Shown here piece after piece: positions 7,410-15,028 of a stretch of DNA of 22,285 nucleotides. The translations under genes and the position numbers were made by a program. Numbering within the stretch: position 1 is the stretch's first letter; each line of letters starts with the position of its first letter. The stretch spans positions 1 through 22,285 of the forward strand of contig JAKQHQ010000016.1 in the NCBI GenBank assembly GCA_029557995.1, given 5' to 3'. This DNA comes from an archaeon. GTDB lineage: Archaea > Iainarchaeota > Iainarchaeia > Iainarchaeales > CSSED10-239. Under the pieces are notes generated by a model, which searched no databases, was not told the origin of the DNA, and saw only the letters and a list, made by a program, of their open reading frames with translations.

Positions 7410-8322
7410 AGAGGAAATAGAAATTTTAAGGAGATCTGGACTGATAAATAACAAGGCCCAAAAGCTTGCCCAAAAAATAACAAGACCTGGCATAAGCTTT
7501 ATGGAGCTTGGCACAAAGATTGAGGCATTTATAAGGGATGCTGGGGCAGTCCCTGCCTGGCCAGTCAACCTTTCAGTTAATGAGCAAGCAGCGCACAACA
7601 GCTATAGCCCAGAAGAGATTACAAGAATCAATGAGGCAGATGTCCTAAAAGTGGATATTGGTGTTTCAATTGATGGTTACATAACAGACTCTTCGCAGAC
7701 CTTTGTGTTCAGTAAAGAAAATGAAAAGTTAAGAGAGGCCAGCATACAGGCCCTGCTGTCAGCCAAGGGGTATATACTGGAAAACCCAAAGACAGCAAAA
7801 ATATCTGAGCTTGGTAAGCTCATTGAAGAAAAGATAAAGAGTTATGGTTATAGCTCTATATCAAATCTTACAGGGCACACAATCACTAGATACACAGCAC
7901 ACGACTACCCATCTATCCCAAACGTGGCTAACAACAGCAATATATTTTTAAAAGACATCGGCTCATGGTTTGCTGTTGAACCATTTGCAAGCACAGGGAA
8001 GGGTTATGTGACCGAAGGTGCACAAATATATATTTTCAGATTTGAGGAGGAGCACCCCATACGAAACCAAAGTGCCAGAATGCTCTTAGAAGAGATAAAA
8101 GCATTTAACGGCTTGGCTTTTTCAGAGTATTGGGTAGGTAAAAATATGTCTCCATTTGATAGGAAGATAGGCATAAGAGAGCTCCTGAAATCAGGCATAA
8201 TCGCAGCCTATCCTGTCTTGGTTGAAAAGCCAGGTGTCCTTATCTCTCAAGCTGAAACCACATTTTTAGTTACAGAAAACCAGGCAATAGATCTTGTGGA
8301 AATTGATGAATTATTAAAATGA
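7402..8322 (+). CDS. map: Methionine aminopeptidase, type II
   Basis: 306 residues, the usual length of archaeal type II enzymes, which remove the initiator methionine in the cytoplasm. The pita-bread-fold metal ligands are present: Asp85 (DIGV), Asp96 (DSSQTF), His159 (GHTITRY), Glu193 (VEPF) and Glu285. The catalytic histidines His65 (AAHNSYSP) and His167 also align, with the spacing known for the Pyrococcus enzyme (Asp82, Asp93, His153, His161, Glu187, Glu280). The type II insertion is present between about 195 and 270. One small oddity is Glu-Thr-Thr at 285-287, where Glu-His-Thr is common. The start codon overlaps the upstream gene by eight bases and the next gene begins six bases after the stop, so it sits inside an operon of surface and membrane proteins. 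Confidence 0.95.
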   Translation: MNEEEIEILRRSGLINNKAQKLAQKITRPGISFMELGTKIEAFIRDAGAVPAWPVNLSVNEQAAHNSYSPEEITRINEADVLKVDIGVSIDGYITDSSQTFVFSKENEKLREASIQALLSAKGYILENPKTAKISELGKLIEEKIKSYGYSSISNLTGHTITRYTAHDYPSIPNVANNSNIFLKDIGSWFAVEPFASTGKGYVTEGAQIYIFRFEEEHPIRNQSARMLLEEIKAFNGLAFSEYWVGKNMSPFDRKIGIRELLKSGIIAAYPVLVEKPGVLISQAETTFLVTENQAIDLVEIDELLK

Positions 8323-8328
8323 TTAACT

Positions 8329-9294
8329 ATGTCAAAAGAGTTGTTCAGAGCAAAAAATATTATTAAGGTCATATTAATTATATTCTCCACAATCTTTTGG
8401 ATATACTTCTTGATGGCTTCACGAGTAACAATAGACACTTTGATAATCTTTGATATCGCTTCAATATTCAATTCCATATTCAACTGGAACTTCTTGTTAT
8501 TCCTTTTGTTTTTTCCCTTGTCTTCTGTGATAATGCTATGTGCTGGATTAAATAGCAACAATAAGGAGATACTAATAACCATACTTGTTTCTATGTTGTT
8601 TGTGATATCATTTTCTGCTGTGTTTTTAGGCATTGATATTTATTTTATTCTGTTCTTGGTTTTATACACTATTGCGCACATAATTACAGCGATAATGATT
8701 AGAAATAAGTCAAAAGAAGGCTACAAAAACCTTTACGAACTAACCAGCTCCATGCTTTCAAGGTTGACAGCGTTTCTAGTTATTGCTTTTTTTATAGTTG
8801 GTTTTTTTTATATCTTGCCAGAGCAGAAAAAAAAAGCAGAAGAGATGGAGTTAGGCATAGTCAACATATTTGTTGCAGATGACCTTAGTGAGTGGCTTGG
8901 CACATCATATGCAATAAGCACGCAATGTACAAAGGCAAACCTTGAATATCTAAAGCAATCCAACCAGTTCAAGGCATTAGAAAGAAAGACAGATGAGGAA
9001 TCCATTGCATTTACTGAGCTCTTGAATGGCATATATGAACAGGTCAACTACCAAAAAACAAAAGAAGATATAAAAGCCATCTACCCAAACCTCAAGTCCA
9101 CAGACATTAAGTTGCAAGTTGTCAACACCCTAAAAAGCATGCCATTGATTGTTTTGCTTGAGAATTATTTTGCATTGTTATTTATGTTTCTTATTGCGTC
9201 CTTGGGTTATACTTACCTAGCAATTGTTTTCTTGTTTTTTGCCTTGTTTGCCTATGTTTTCAATAAGATATTTAAGGAAGAAAAGAAATCATGA
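8329..9294 (+). CDS. Polytopic membrane protein with one large loop, unknown function
   Basis: 321 residues that I do not recognise. Hydrophobic segments lie at about 11-30, 53-73, 80-100, 103-124, 146-163 and 276-311; the last is long enough for two passes. Between 164 and 275 is a soluble, largely helical loop rich in Lys, Glu and Gln. The basic stretch RNKSKEGYK after the fourth segment suggests that side is cytoplasmic, which would put the large loop outside. The gene starts six bases after the aminopeptidase stop with only a weak TGATT site, and its TGA overlaps the next ATG in an ATGA arrangement. Tight coupling to the following secreted protein suggests the two work together. Confidence 0.8.
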   Translation: MSKELFRAKNIIKVILIIFSTIFWIYFLMASRVTIDTLIIFDIASIFNSIFNWNFLLFLLFFPLSSVIMLCAGLNSNNKEILITILVSMLFVISFSAVFLGIDIYFILFLVLYTIAHIITAIMIRNKSKEGYKNLYELTSSMLSRLTAFLVIAFFIVGFFYILPEQKKKAEEMELGIVNIFVADDLSEWLGTSYAISTQCTKANLEYLKQSNQFKALERKTDEESIAFTELLNGIYEQVNYQKTKEDIKAIYPNLKSTDIKLQVVNTLKSMPLIVLLENYFALLFMFLIASLGYTYLAIVFLFFALFAYVFNKIFKEEKKS

Positions 9295-10601
9295 AAAGAA
9301 TATTGTTGCTTGTAATCATCTGTCTGCTGATTACACCAAATATCTTTGCAGTATCCCTCTCTTCTGCGCAGGGCGTTGCAAAGGAATATATGCAAGAGGG
9401 GGAATACTTAGATACCTCTTTTTACTATGTGTCATGCGACTCCAATGAGTTTTTTGTAATTGGGGTGATTGACAGCAAGGAGAATCTGAGCTTCTTTGTG
9501 CCAGTAGAATCCAGCAACGGGAACGTGGTTTATCAGGACACAGATAAGACAAAAAGCATAATAAAGACAGCCTACCTTCAGAGGGTAGTTAAAACAAAAA
9601 AAGGCAATAACTATCTCTCCCAGCAGTTGCTTGACAGGATAGATTACCTTAACACAATATTAACATCAAAGAGCGCAAAGCTTGATGGAGTTATTAGTGC
9701 AAACTACTCTGCCACAATAACCCAGAAGGCCAGCAACACAAAAGAGTTGCTTGGGGCGTTGATATCCAATCTCTCAACACTGCATACAAACCTCTCGGCA
9801 TTGCAAAAACAGCAGTCTGAGTTTTTGGACACACCAAACTGCAAAAAAGCAGACGACCTGCTCTATCTTTACAAAACAGCTTTTTCTGGCTACAACAACC
9901 TCATAAAAGCTACCACTGACTATAGGGACTCCATAAATGAGATAATAGAAGTTGTAGTTGCAGATAAGAACACAGACGAAACCACCAAAAACATCTTGCT
10001 AAGCTACATTGAGGCACCAAGCACCTTACCTTCAGAAATCAGTTCACTCTCAGATTGGCTATCAAGCACCAACCAGTTCTATCAAGACATCGTCTCGGAG
10101 TTTGATAAAACAGGTCCGAACAGCTCAATTGAGCTTCTTGTAGCTAAATTGGCAGTTAGGCATGATTATTACACAGCAAAGACAGCGCTTTACAGCTACG
10201 ACTCAGACTTGAAAGACAATCTAAACAACATCATTACAAGTATATTAAGCCAGCAAAACGCAGGCACTTGGAAAGACACTAAGACATTGTCCGAGCTTAG
10301 CCAGAATTACACGCAAATAGAAGAGCTGTTCAGCAAAGGCAAGTACACTGAAGCGATACCAAGAATAAGCCTTGCTAAAAGCCAAGTCAAAAAAATCGTC
10401 AAGGAAGGCACTCAGGAGGCATTATCAGAGCCAAACTACGACTATCTTATGTTTGTTGGTATTGCCTTGCTAGTCTTGGTGTTGTTTATCGTTTTATTCA
10501 AGGATATCAACAAGAAGAAAAAAAACAGGAAGAAAAAAAGCAATGTAATTGCCCTTACAGACCCAGAGACCTTGCTCTACAAGAGAGACCCATTCAAATG
10601 A
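9291..10601 (+). CDS. Secreted helical protein with C-terminal membrane anchor, unknown function
   Basis: 436 residues. A signal peptide (MKRILLLVIICLLITPNIFA, cleavage near residue 20) is followed by about 360 residues. These start as a small mixed domain (about 25-95) and become helical and coiled-coil-like (about 100-380), rich in Ser, Thr, Asn and Leu with several Asn-X-Ser/Thr sites. One membrane helix at about 385-402 leads into a very basic cytoplasmic tail (KKKKNRKKK) of 30 residues. So the protein spans the membrane near its end, with most of it outside. It overlaps the upstream membrane protein by four bases and the convergent ATPase gene by eight. No known family was recognised. 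A stalk, spacer or adhesion role is a guess. Confidence 0.8.
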   Translation: MKRILLLVIICLLITPNIFAVSLSSAQGVAKEYMQEGEYLDTSFYYVSCDSNEFFVIGVIDSKENLSFFVPVESSNGNVVYQDTDKTKSIIKTAYLQRVVKTKKGNNYLSQQLLDRIDYLNTILTSKSAKLDGVISANYSATITQKASNTKELLGALISNLSTLHTNLSALQKQQSEFLDTPNCKKADDLLYLYKTAFSGYNNLIKATTDYRDSINEIIEVVVADKNTDETTKNILLSYIEAPSTLPSEISSLSDWLSSTNQFYQDIVSEFDKTGPNSSIELLVAKLAVRHDYYTAKTALYSYDSDLKDNLNNIITSILSQQNAGTWKDTKTLSELSQNYTQIEELFSKGKYTEAIPRISLAKSQVKKIVKEGTQEALSEPNYDYLMFVGIALLVLVLFIVLFKDINKKKKNRKKKSNVIALTDPETLLYKRDPFK

Positions 10602-12600
10602 TGTCCTTTAATTGCTCCTCTGTCTGCTTGTATTTATTCAATTCCAGCTTGAACTCAACATAATCCTTCGGTGGTCTTTTTGTAAGTTCTTCTATGAAAG
10701 CAATCCTTTTATTTATAACCTCAAGAATGGTGTTTAGATTAAGGTTGTATTCCCTAGCTATCTTTTTTAATATCTCGCTTCTGTAAGTAATCGGAAGCTC
10801 GCCTGTAAATAAATCGCCTTCTTTTCTTGGAACCTTTTTCCTATCTGCTACTGTGCTGTAAACCGCATTGTATTCTATTCTGTTTTCCTTAACATTAAAC
10901 CCAAGTATCTCATCCAGCTCTTTGATTGTTCTTTTTGTCTCACTGCCTCCGGAAAACCCTGTGACAATCACAAGGTCAAGAGAAGTTAAAAGCGATGGCT
11001 CCAATGAAATAGGTGGGGTTATAAGTCTGTTGACCAAGTCATTTACACTTTTAGCGTGCACTGTTGAGAGACAGCAATGTCCAGATGCCATACCCTGGAA
11101 CATAACTGACATCTCTTCGCCACGTACTTCCCCAACTATTAAGTAATCTGGCCTTTGCCTGAATGATTCTTTCATTAGGTCAAGCATAGTGACTTCGCCG
11201 TATTTTTTACCAGAGGAGTCAGGTGGACCAAAGCCAGCCCTAGTTACCTGTGGTACCCAGTTGTCCAACAAAAGGTTGATTTCACGAGTGTCTTCAATTG
11301 AGACAACCCTTCTCCCAGATGGGATAAAAGAGGTTATAATGTTTAATAGTGTGGTCTTCCCGCCAGCTGTCGGGCCGATTATAAGCGCAGTCTGCTTAAA
11401 TTCCATAGCAGTCCAAAGGTAGCCCACAATCTCAGGGGTTATGGTACCGTTATTAATGAGGTCAATAGCAGTCAATGGCTTTTGTGGGAATTTTCTTATA
11501 GTAAATGTTGGACCCCTTGTAGAAACATTGCTTGTTAGTGTTGCATTGACACGAGAGCCATCTGGCAAAATAGCATCCAGCAAAGGACTAGCGTAAGAGA
11601 CATAGCTTCTGCTTAACTGTGCCATCTTTATAACAAACTGCTGTAGTTCCTTTTCAGTCTTGAATACCACGTTTGTCTCTATGTGCCCGTATTTTCTGTG
11701 TACAATAAATATAGGGATGTTTGTGCCATCACATTCAATATCTTCAATCAATGGGTCATGCATCAAAGGTTCTATCTTGTCAAGCCCTTTTATCTGCCTG
11801 ATTATATAGTAGATAATCTTAGATTTTTGAGCAGGGGTTATCTTTGTTTTACTCAATGATTTTTCAATGTTTTTTGTAAGCTGATTTTCCTCTTTTAGGT
11901 CAATAAGGGAGATTTTATTGATTAACTCCTGCATAACAGCCTCAAATATTTTCTCTTCTTCTTGCGTAAGCTCAGGTTCTGCAACTATATATTTTCGTGA
12001 ACTTGCTTTTTCTTCAATAAAGGTATAGGCAAAGCCAGGAATCAGTACTTGGTAATTTTCTGGCAAAAGCTCCTTTGGTTCCTCAAAGGCTGGTGCTGTT
12101 TGTTCAGCAACTATCTTTAACTCAGGCGTTTTCTTCTTAGTACCTAATGTATGAAGAAGGTTTTGAAATATGTTTTTGTGTGTCTCTGGAACCTTTATCT
12201 CAAGTTTCTTTAGCTTTGGTGGCTCTTCAGTAGTTTTCTTTTTCTCTTTGGTTACTGGCTTTTCTTGAGGCTGGAGTAAATTTTTAAGCAGGTTTTTTAT
12301 AGGGTTTCTTGCGACAGAGACATATTGCTTGGTATAGTTGATTTCAAGATGTTTCGTGAGTTTAGTTAAAATTACATTGTAATTAATAAATTCTTTGATA
12401 AACTCAGAATCTCTTTTTTTAGAATCAGATACAAGCTTTTTTGCTTTCAGTGACCTTGCAAGCTCTTTTTTGTTAACTTCATTATTGTAGAACCTAGATA
12501 GAAGCTCCTGCTCTTCTTTTGGTCTGTTATTCTCTATTTCTTTTAATTTATAAATCGTTTCCAGCAGCTTTGAAACTTCTTCTTGGGTAGGTAATTCCAT
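10594..12600 (-). CDS. Type II/IV secretion system ATPase (VirB11/TadA/GspE-like)
   Basis: 668 residues. The C-terminal half is a complete secretion/pilus ATPase: Walker A GPTAGGKT (409-416), an Asp-box region near SIEDTREINL (434-443), Walker B YLIVGE (486-491), and a His box with GHCCLSTVHAKS (507-518, His515). The preceding sensor-like region (about 205-370) includes the LPDGSRVNATL stretch typical of the archaeal FlaI/PilT-like group. The first 180 residues are a charged Lys/Glu-rich helical extension that I cannot assign. Such hexameric ATPases power pilus or archaellum assembly and protein export from the cytoplasmic face. It is the last gene of a run of small pilin-like and coiled-coil genes, 21 bases after the 115-residue gene. 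No TadC/FlaJ platform gene is visible in the window. Confidence 0.93.
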   Translation of the reverse strand: MELPTQEEVSKLLETIYKLKEIENNRPKEEQELLSRFYNNEVNKKELARSLKAKKLVSDSKKRDSEFIKEFINYNVILTKLTKHLEINYTKQYVSVARNPIKNLLKNLLQPQEKPVTKEKKKTTEEPPKLKKLEIKVPETHKNIFQNLLHTLGTKKKTPELKIVAEQTAPAFEEPKELLPENYQVLIPGFAYTFIEEKASSRKYIVAEPELTQEEEKIFEAVMQELINKISLIDLKEENQLTKNIEKSLSKTKITPAQKSKIIYYIIRQIKGLDKIEPLMHDPLIEDIECDGTNIPIFIVHRKYGHIETNVVFKTEKELQQFVIKMAQLSRSYVSYASPLLDAILPDGSRVNATLTSNVSTRGPTFTIRKFPQKPLTAIDLINNGTITPEIVGYLWTAMEFKQTALIIGPTAGGKTTLLNIITSFIPSGRRVVSIEDTREINLLLDNWVPQVTRAGFGPPDSSGKKYGEVTMLDLMKESFRQRPDYLIVGEVRGEEMSVMFQGMASGHCCLSTVHAKSVNDLVNRLITPPISLEPSLLTSLDLVIVTGFSGGSETKRTIKELDEILGFNVKENRIEYNAVYSTVADRKKVPRKEGDLFTGELPITYRSEILKKIAREYNLNLNTILEVINKRIAFIEELTKRPPKDYVEFKLELNKYKQTEEQLKDII

Positions 12601-12621
12601 GACTCATCTTTTAAAGCAGTT

Positions 12622-12969
12622 TTACTTCTTTTCTTTTATTTCTTCCCCGCCATAGGCATCGGTTTTCGCATTGTAAATGTCTTTTAGAGTTGTAAGAACA
12701 TCAGTGATCTCATTTATGGTTTCAGCAATCTCATCCCATGTTTTCTTTTTGGCAGTAGTGTTTTCTGTTGCCCTTTTCTTGTTCATCTCAAGCATTGTAG
12801 CATAAGAGAATTTGCTTATCTCTCCATTGTCAAGTTTTTTCTTGATGTTGTCCAATGCCTTCTTGATGGCCTGGGCATCTTCTTCAGCAAACCTCAAAAG
12901 CTCCAGCTTAGCAATGACCACATTACTTTTCTCCTCAATCTTATCTAAAAGTGTTGTTACATCAGCCAT
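12622..12969 (-). CDS. Small helical/coiled-coil cytoplasmic protein, unknown
   Basis: 115 residues with no signal peptide and no membrane segment. It is rich in Lys, Glu, Ala and Leu. Heptad-like stretches at about 3-50 and 75-105 suggest a coiled coil or helical bundle. It is not a recognised family. It sits between a prepilin-like gene and the secretion ATPase gene, 14 bases after the former and 21 before the latter. An adaptor or regulator of the ATPase is the natural guess. An AGGAG plus GGTAATT stretch just before the ATG supports the start. The C-terminal end is Lys/Glu-rich (EEIKEKK). Confidence 0.75.
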   Translation of the reverse strand: MADVTTLLDKIEEKSNVVIAKLELLRFAEEDAQAIKKALDNIKKKLDNGEISKFSYATMLEMNKKRATENTTAKKKTWDEIAETINEITDVLTTLKDIYNAKTDAYGGEEIKEKK

Positions 12970-12983
12970 AATTACCTACTCCT

Positions 12984-13463
12984 TTAATTTTTATATATAG
13001 TCCCTATATTATTGTTATAGATATTTATATAGTAAACATTCCTTCCTGTTTTATATTCACAATTACATAAATATATATTCATATTGTTTATAAACCTATC
13101 TATTTTCTCAGTGGTTTTGTCATTTATGGTCTGTAAAACAACCCCATCAACCACCAAATCGCAGGGTTCTCCTGTATAATTGCTCAAATATATGCTTGTC
13201 TCTTTTTCTATAATATTGCACATCTTTACATCATAGTTGTAAGAGCTTATGTAGTTTGAAAAAACCGTATTGAAGGTATCTATGGTGTTTTCATCAATAT
13301 CGCTCTTGGCACACAGTTTTGAAAACTCTATTTGGTAGTTCTTAATAAGGAATTGCGGACTGCTTATTTTTGGCAGTTTGGTCGGCTTGTTGATGACCAG
13401 TATGCCAGTTATAAGTAATATCAATATCATAGTTGTTATGATGTAAGTGAATCCCTTTTTCAT
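12984..13463 (-). CDS. Prepilin-like small surface protein
   Basis: 159 residues. The N-terminus MKKGFTYIIT, followed by a hydrophobic helix to about residue 24, closely resembles type IV prepilins. These have a basic leader and a glycine followed by Phe-Thr-hydrophobic, and are cleaved after the glycine by a prepilin peptidase. The usual Glu at position 5 of the mature protein is Ile here, which is normal for archaeal members and for some minor pilins. The exposed part is Asn/Tyr/Ile-rich with five cysteines, and other extracellular proteins of this cluster also carry cysteines. The gene is more AT-rich than its neighbours. It starts 22 bases after the 118-residue gene. A minor pilin or pseudopilin is the best reading; no prepilin peptidase is in the window. 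Confidence 0.75.
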   Translation of the reverse strand: MKKGFTYIITTMILILLITGILVINKPTKLPKISSPQFLIKNYQIEFSKLCAKSDIDENTIDTFNTVFSNYISSYNYDVKMCNIIEKETSIYLSNYTGEPCDLVVDGVVLQTINDKTTEKIDRFINNMNIYLCNCEYKTGRNVYYINIYNNNIGTIYKN

Positions 13464-13485
13464 GTTTATCTATCATCCCCTAAAT

Positions 13486-13842
13486 TTAGTAAAACAAAAG
13501 GTATAATGTTTTGTCTAGGTCATAGAAATAATAGCTTATGTTTTTTTTTGGATTATGTATCCAGTTACTGTTGGAGGTGATACAATCTTCATCAAAGCCA
13601 TCGCAAACCCTTACGCCAAACTGCAGGTCCATATCATTGTAAAGAAGGCGGTAAATGTTTTCTGCATCTTTGCCATCAACTAAATGCCTGAACCCATCAT
13701 CTTGTCCCTTGCTAAGTAATAAAGTTCTTGTATAATCTGGTACCTCAATAGCTTTGTACTCGCTAGTGTAAGTTTCAATTGCAAAAAAAACAAACGAAAG
13801 CAAAAGCATTATTGCGATTGCAACTTCAAAGGTCTTTGTCAT
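13486..13842 (-). CDS. Small anchored surface protein (pilin-like topology)
   Basis: 118 residues. A five-residue N-terminus (MTKTF) is followed by a membrane helix to about residue 22. An exposed domain follows, containing a Cys-X6-Cys pair (VCDGFDEDC) that could form a disulfide. It has no prepilin cleavage motif, so it may be an uncleaved anchored subunit. The ATG follows the upstream stop after one base, with GGTAAT as ribosome site, so the genes are strongly coupled. Not a recognised family. Its size and topology match the minor components of pilus-like machines, but that is inference from the neighbourhood. Confidence 0.75.
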   Translation of the reverse strand: MTKTFEVAIAIMLLLSFVFFAIETYTSEYKAIEVPDYTRTLLLSKGQDDGFRHLVDGKDAENIYRLLYNDMDLQFGVRVCDGFDEDCITSNSNWIHNPKKNISYYFYDLDKTLYLLFY

Positions 13843-13843
13843 A

Positions 13844-14767
13844 TTACCTTACCATTCCATCAAACATATTCCATACAAAAGAGTAGTATTTTTCTTTATC
13901 GTCGTCTTCTGCGAGGTATTCTGGCGGTATTGCATAGTAGGCAATCAAATTAGAGTTGCTTGTGACTATGCCCTCAAACACCTTGCCGTAATTTTTGGTT
14001 TTGTCGGTCTCGTCAAAGAGGTTTGCCCCATATTCTATCATCAATGGTGTTGGGTTTGGTTCTGTTTTCTTGACTATAGAATAGTTGTCATATATTTGAA
14101 GGCCACTTCTAATTCCATAGGTCAAAGGGTGCGTATCAGAAACAACAACCAGCTTGCCACTATATACCTCTTTTGTGCAGTTTCGCACATTACAGAAGTT
14201 TGTGATATAGTTTACTCCCAAGAATTTATTGAAGTAGATTATCATGTTTTCGTCAGTTACCCTAACCCAAGGATTGTTTGCGTCCACACTACCTTCTTGA
14301 CCTAATAGATTGTCCCCGTCATAAGGGACAGTCCCAGCATCGCCTATCCAGACAATACGCCCGCCCTGAGATGCATAGTTCTGGAAGGTTAAAAGTTGTA
14401 TGGTTGAGATTTTTTTTGCCTTTTCAACAATCACCAAACTGACATTCTTCAGTTGCTCTGGATTTAGATACCTTATGTCTGCAATTGTTGGGTGTATTGC
14501 AATACCTTTTTTGTCAGAGAGAAGCTGCTTTAGGAGCTCTGGGTTTCCCAATCCTTCATCGTCAGTTGGGTCATGAAGTATGAGAACACTTGGCTGGTTT
14601 CTGCCAGTCACTATTGTCATAACCCCCCAATACACCTCACAGGCACCTGGTATTGCCCTGCATCTAATATTGCCTGTCCAGATAAAGATAAATATGACTA
14701 TGATGACCACAACCAAAAGAAATATCAACCTCACAAGCCATTTATTGTTAGCAGGTTTTTTTCCCAT
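13844..14767 (-). CDS. Anchored extracellular protein with glutamine-amidotransferase-like fold
   Basis: 307 residues. A short basic N-terminus is followed by a membrane helix at about 13-31. The exposed domain from about 58 begins with a buried strand (VLILHD, 61-66), then helix, then LVIVEKAKKI (111-120). The stretch around 126-146 contains YASQGGRIVWIGDAGT, typical of class I glutamine-amidotransferase-like (ThuA/DUF4350-like) Rossmann folds. I see no Cys nucleophile in the expected elbow, so a binding role is more likely than amidotransfer. Four cysteines (36, 43 and two near 195) may pair outside the cell. It is the first gene of its transcript; the promoter lies in the 90-base gap shared with sec61-beta. 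AGGGGA precedes the ATG. Confidence 0.75.
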   Translation of the reverse strand: MGKKPANNKWLVRLIFLLVVVIIVIFIFIWTGNIRCRAIPGACEVYWGVMTIVTGRNQPSVLILHDPTDDEGLGNPELLKQLLSDKKGIAIHPTIADIRYLNPEQLKNVSLVIVEKAKKISTIQLLTFQNYASQGGRIVWIGDAGTVPYDGDNLLGQEGSVDANNPWVRVTDENMIIYFNKFLGVNYITNFCNVRNCTKEVYSGKLVVVSDTHPLTYGIRSGLQIYDNYSIVKKTEPNPTPLMIEYGANLFDETDKTKNYGKVFEGIVTSNSNLIAYYAIPPEYLAEDDDKEKYYSFVWNMFDGMVR

Positions 14768-14811
14768 AGTTTCCCCTATAAAATATAAAAATAGATTAAT
14801 ATAAAATGCTT

Positions 14812-14840
14812 TTGGTTTTATAAAATATATATAAAACCAA
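14812..14840. repeat. Perfect 11-bp inverted repeat between divergent genes
   Basis: TTGGTTTTATA (14812-14822) and its exact complement TATAAAACCAA (14830-14840) flank a seven-base AT spacer. The element sits in the 90-base gap between sec61-beta (plus) and the amidotransferase-like gene (minus), and each arm carries a TATA-like sequence facing outward. It may be paired promoter elements or an operator for a dimeric regulator. Confidence 0.8.
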
Positions 14841-14857
14841 GAAATATGTGAATGCTT

Positions 14858-15028
14858 ATGAAAATGCAGTACTCAAAAAACACAGCGCAAGGTCCAAGCT
14901 CGGCAGTTGGGATTATGAAGTTTAAAGAAGGCACGAAAGGGCCAAGCTTGACCCCAGAGCTTGTAATTGGTATAGCCATAGGGGTAGCTATAGTAATATT
15001 GATTGCAAAGTTCGCCTTTTCACTTTAA
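14858..15028 (+). CDS. Preprotein translocase subunit Sec61-beta (SecG)
   Basis: A 56-residue protein with the archaeal Sec61-beta layout: a polar N-terminus with Gly-Pro-Ser-Ser, then IMKFKEGTKGPSLTPELVIG (residues 19-38), whose KGP-LTPE-V core marks the family, then one membrane helix to about residue 53. It is an accessory subunit of the SecY channel. ATG 14858 is chosen because GTGA lies six bases upstream. ATG 14852 and ATG 14864 are also in frame. A TATA-like ATATAAAA at 14829-14836 would make the transcript nearly leaderless. It sits alone on the plus strand between two minus-strand transcripts, ending one base before the stop of the 734-residue gene. Confidence 0.9.
   Translation: MKMQYSKNTAQGPSSAVGIMKFKEGTKGPSLTPELVIGIAIGVAIVILIAKFAFSL

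Noticed and set aside
8329..9294. Reading the polytopic protein as the missing TadC/FlaJ platform of the secretion ATPase
   Set aside because: It has membrane segments and a soluble loop, but the predicted side of the loop and the segment order do not match the T2SSF layout, and no family motif is visible.
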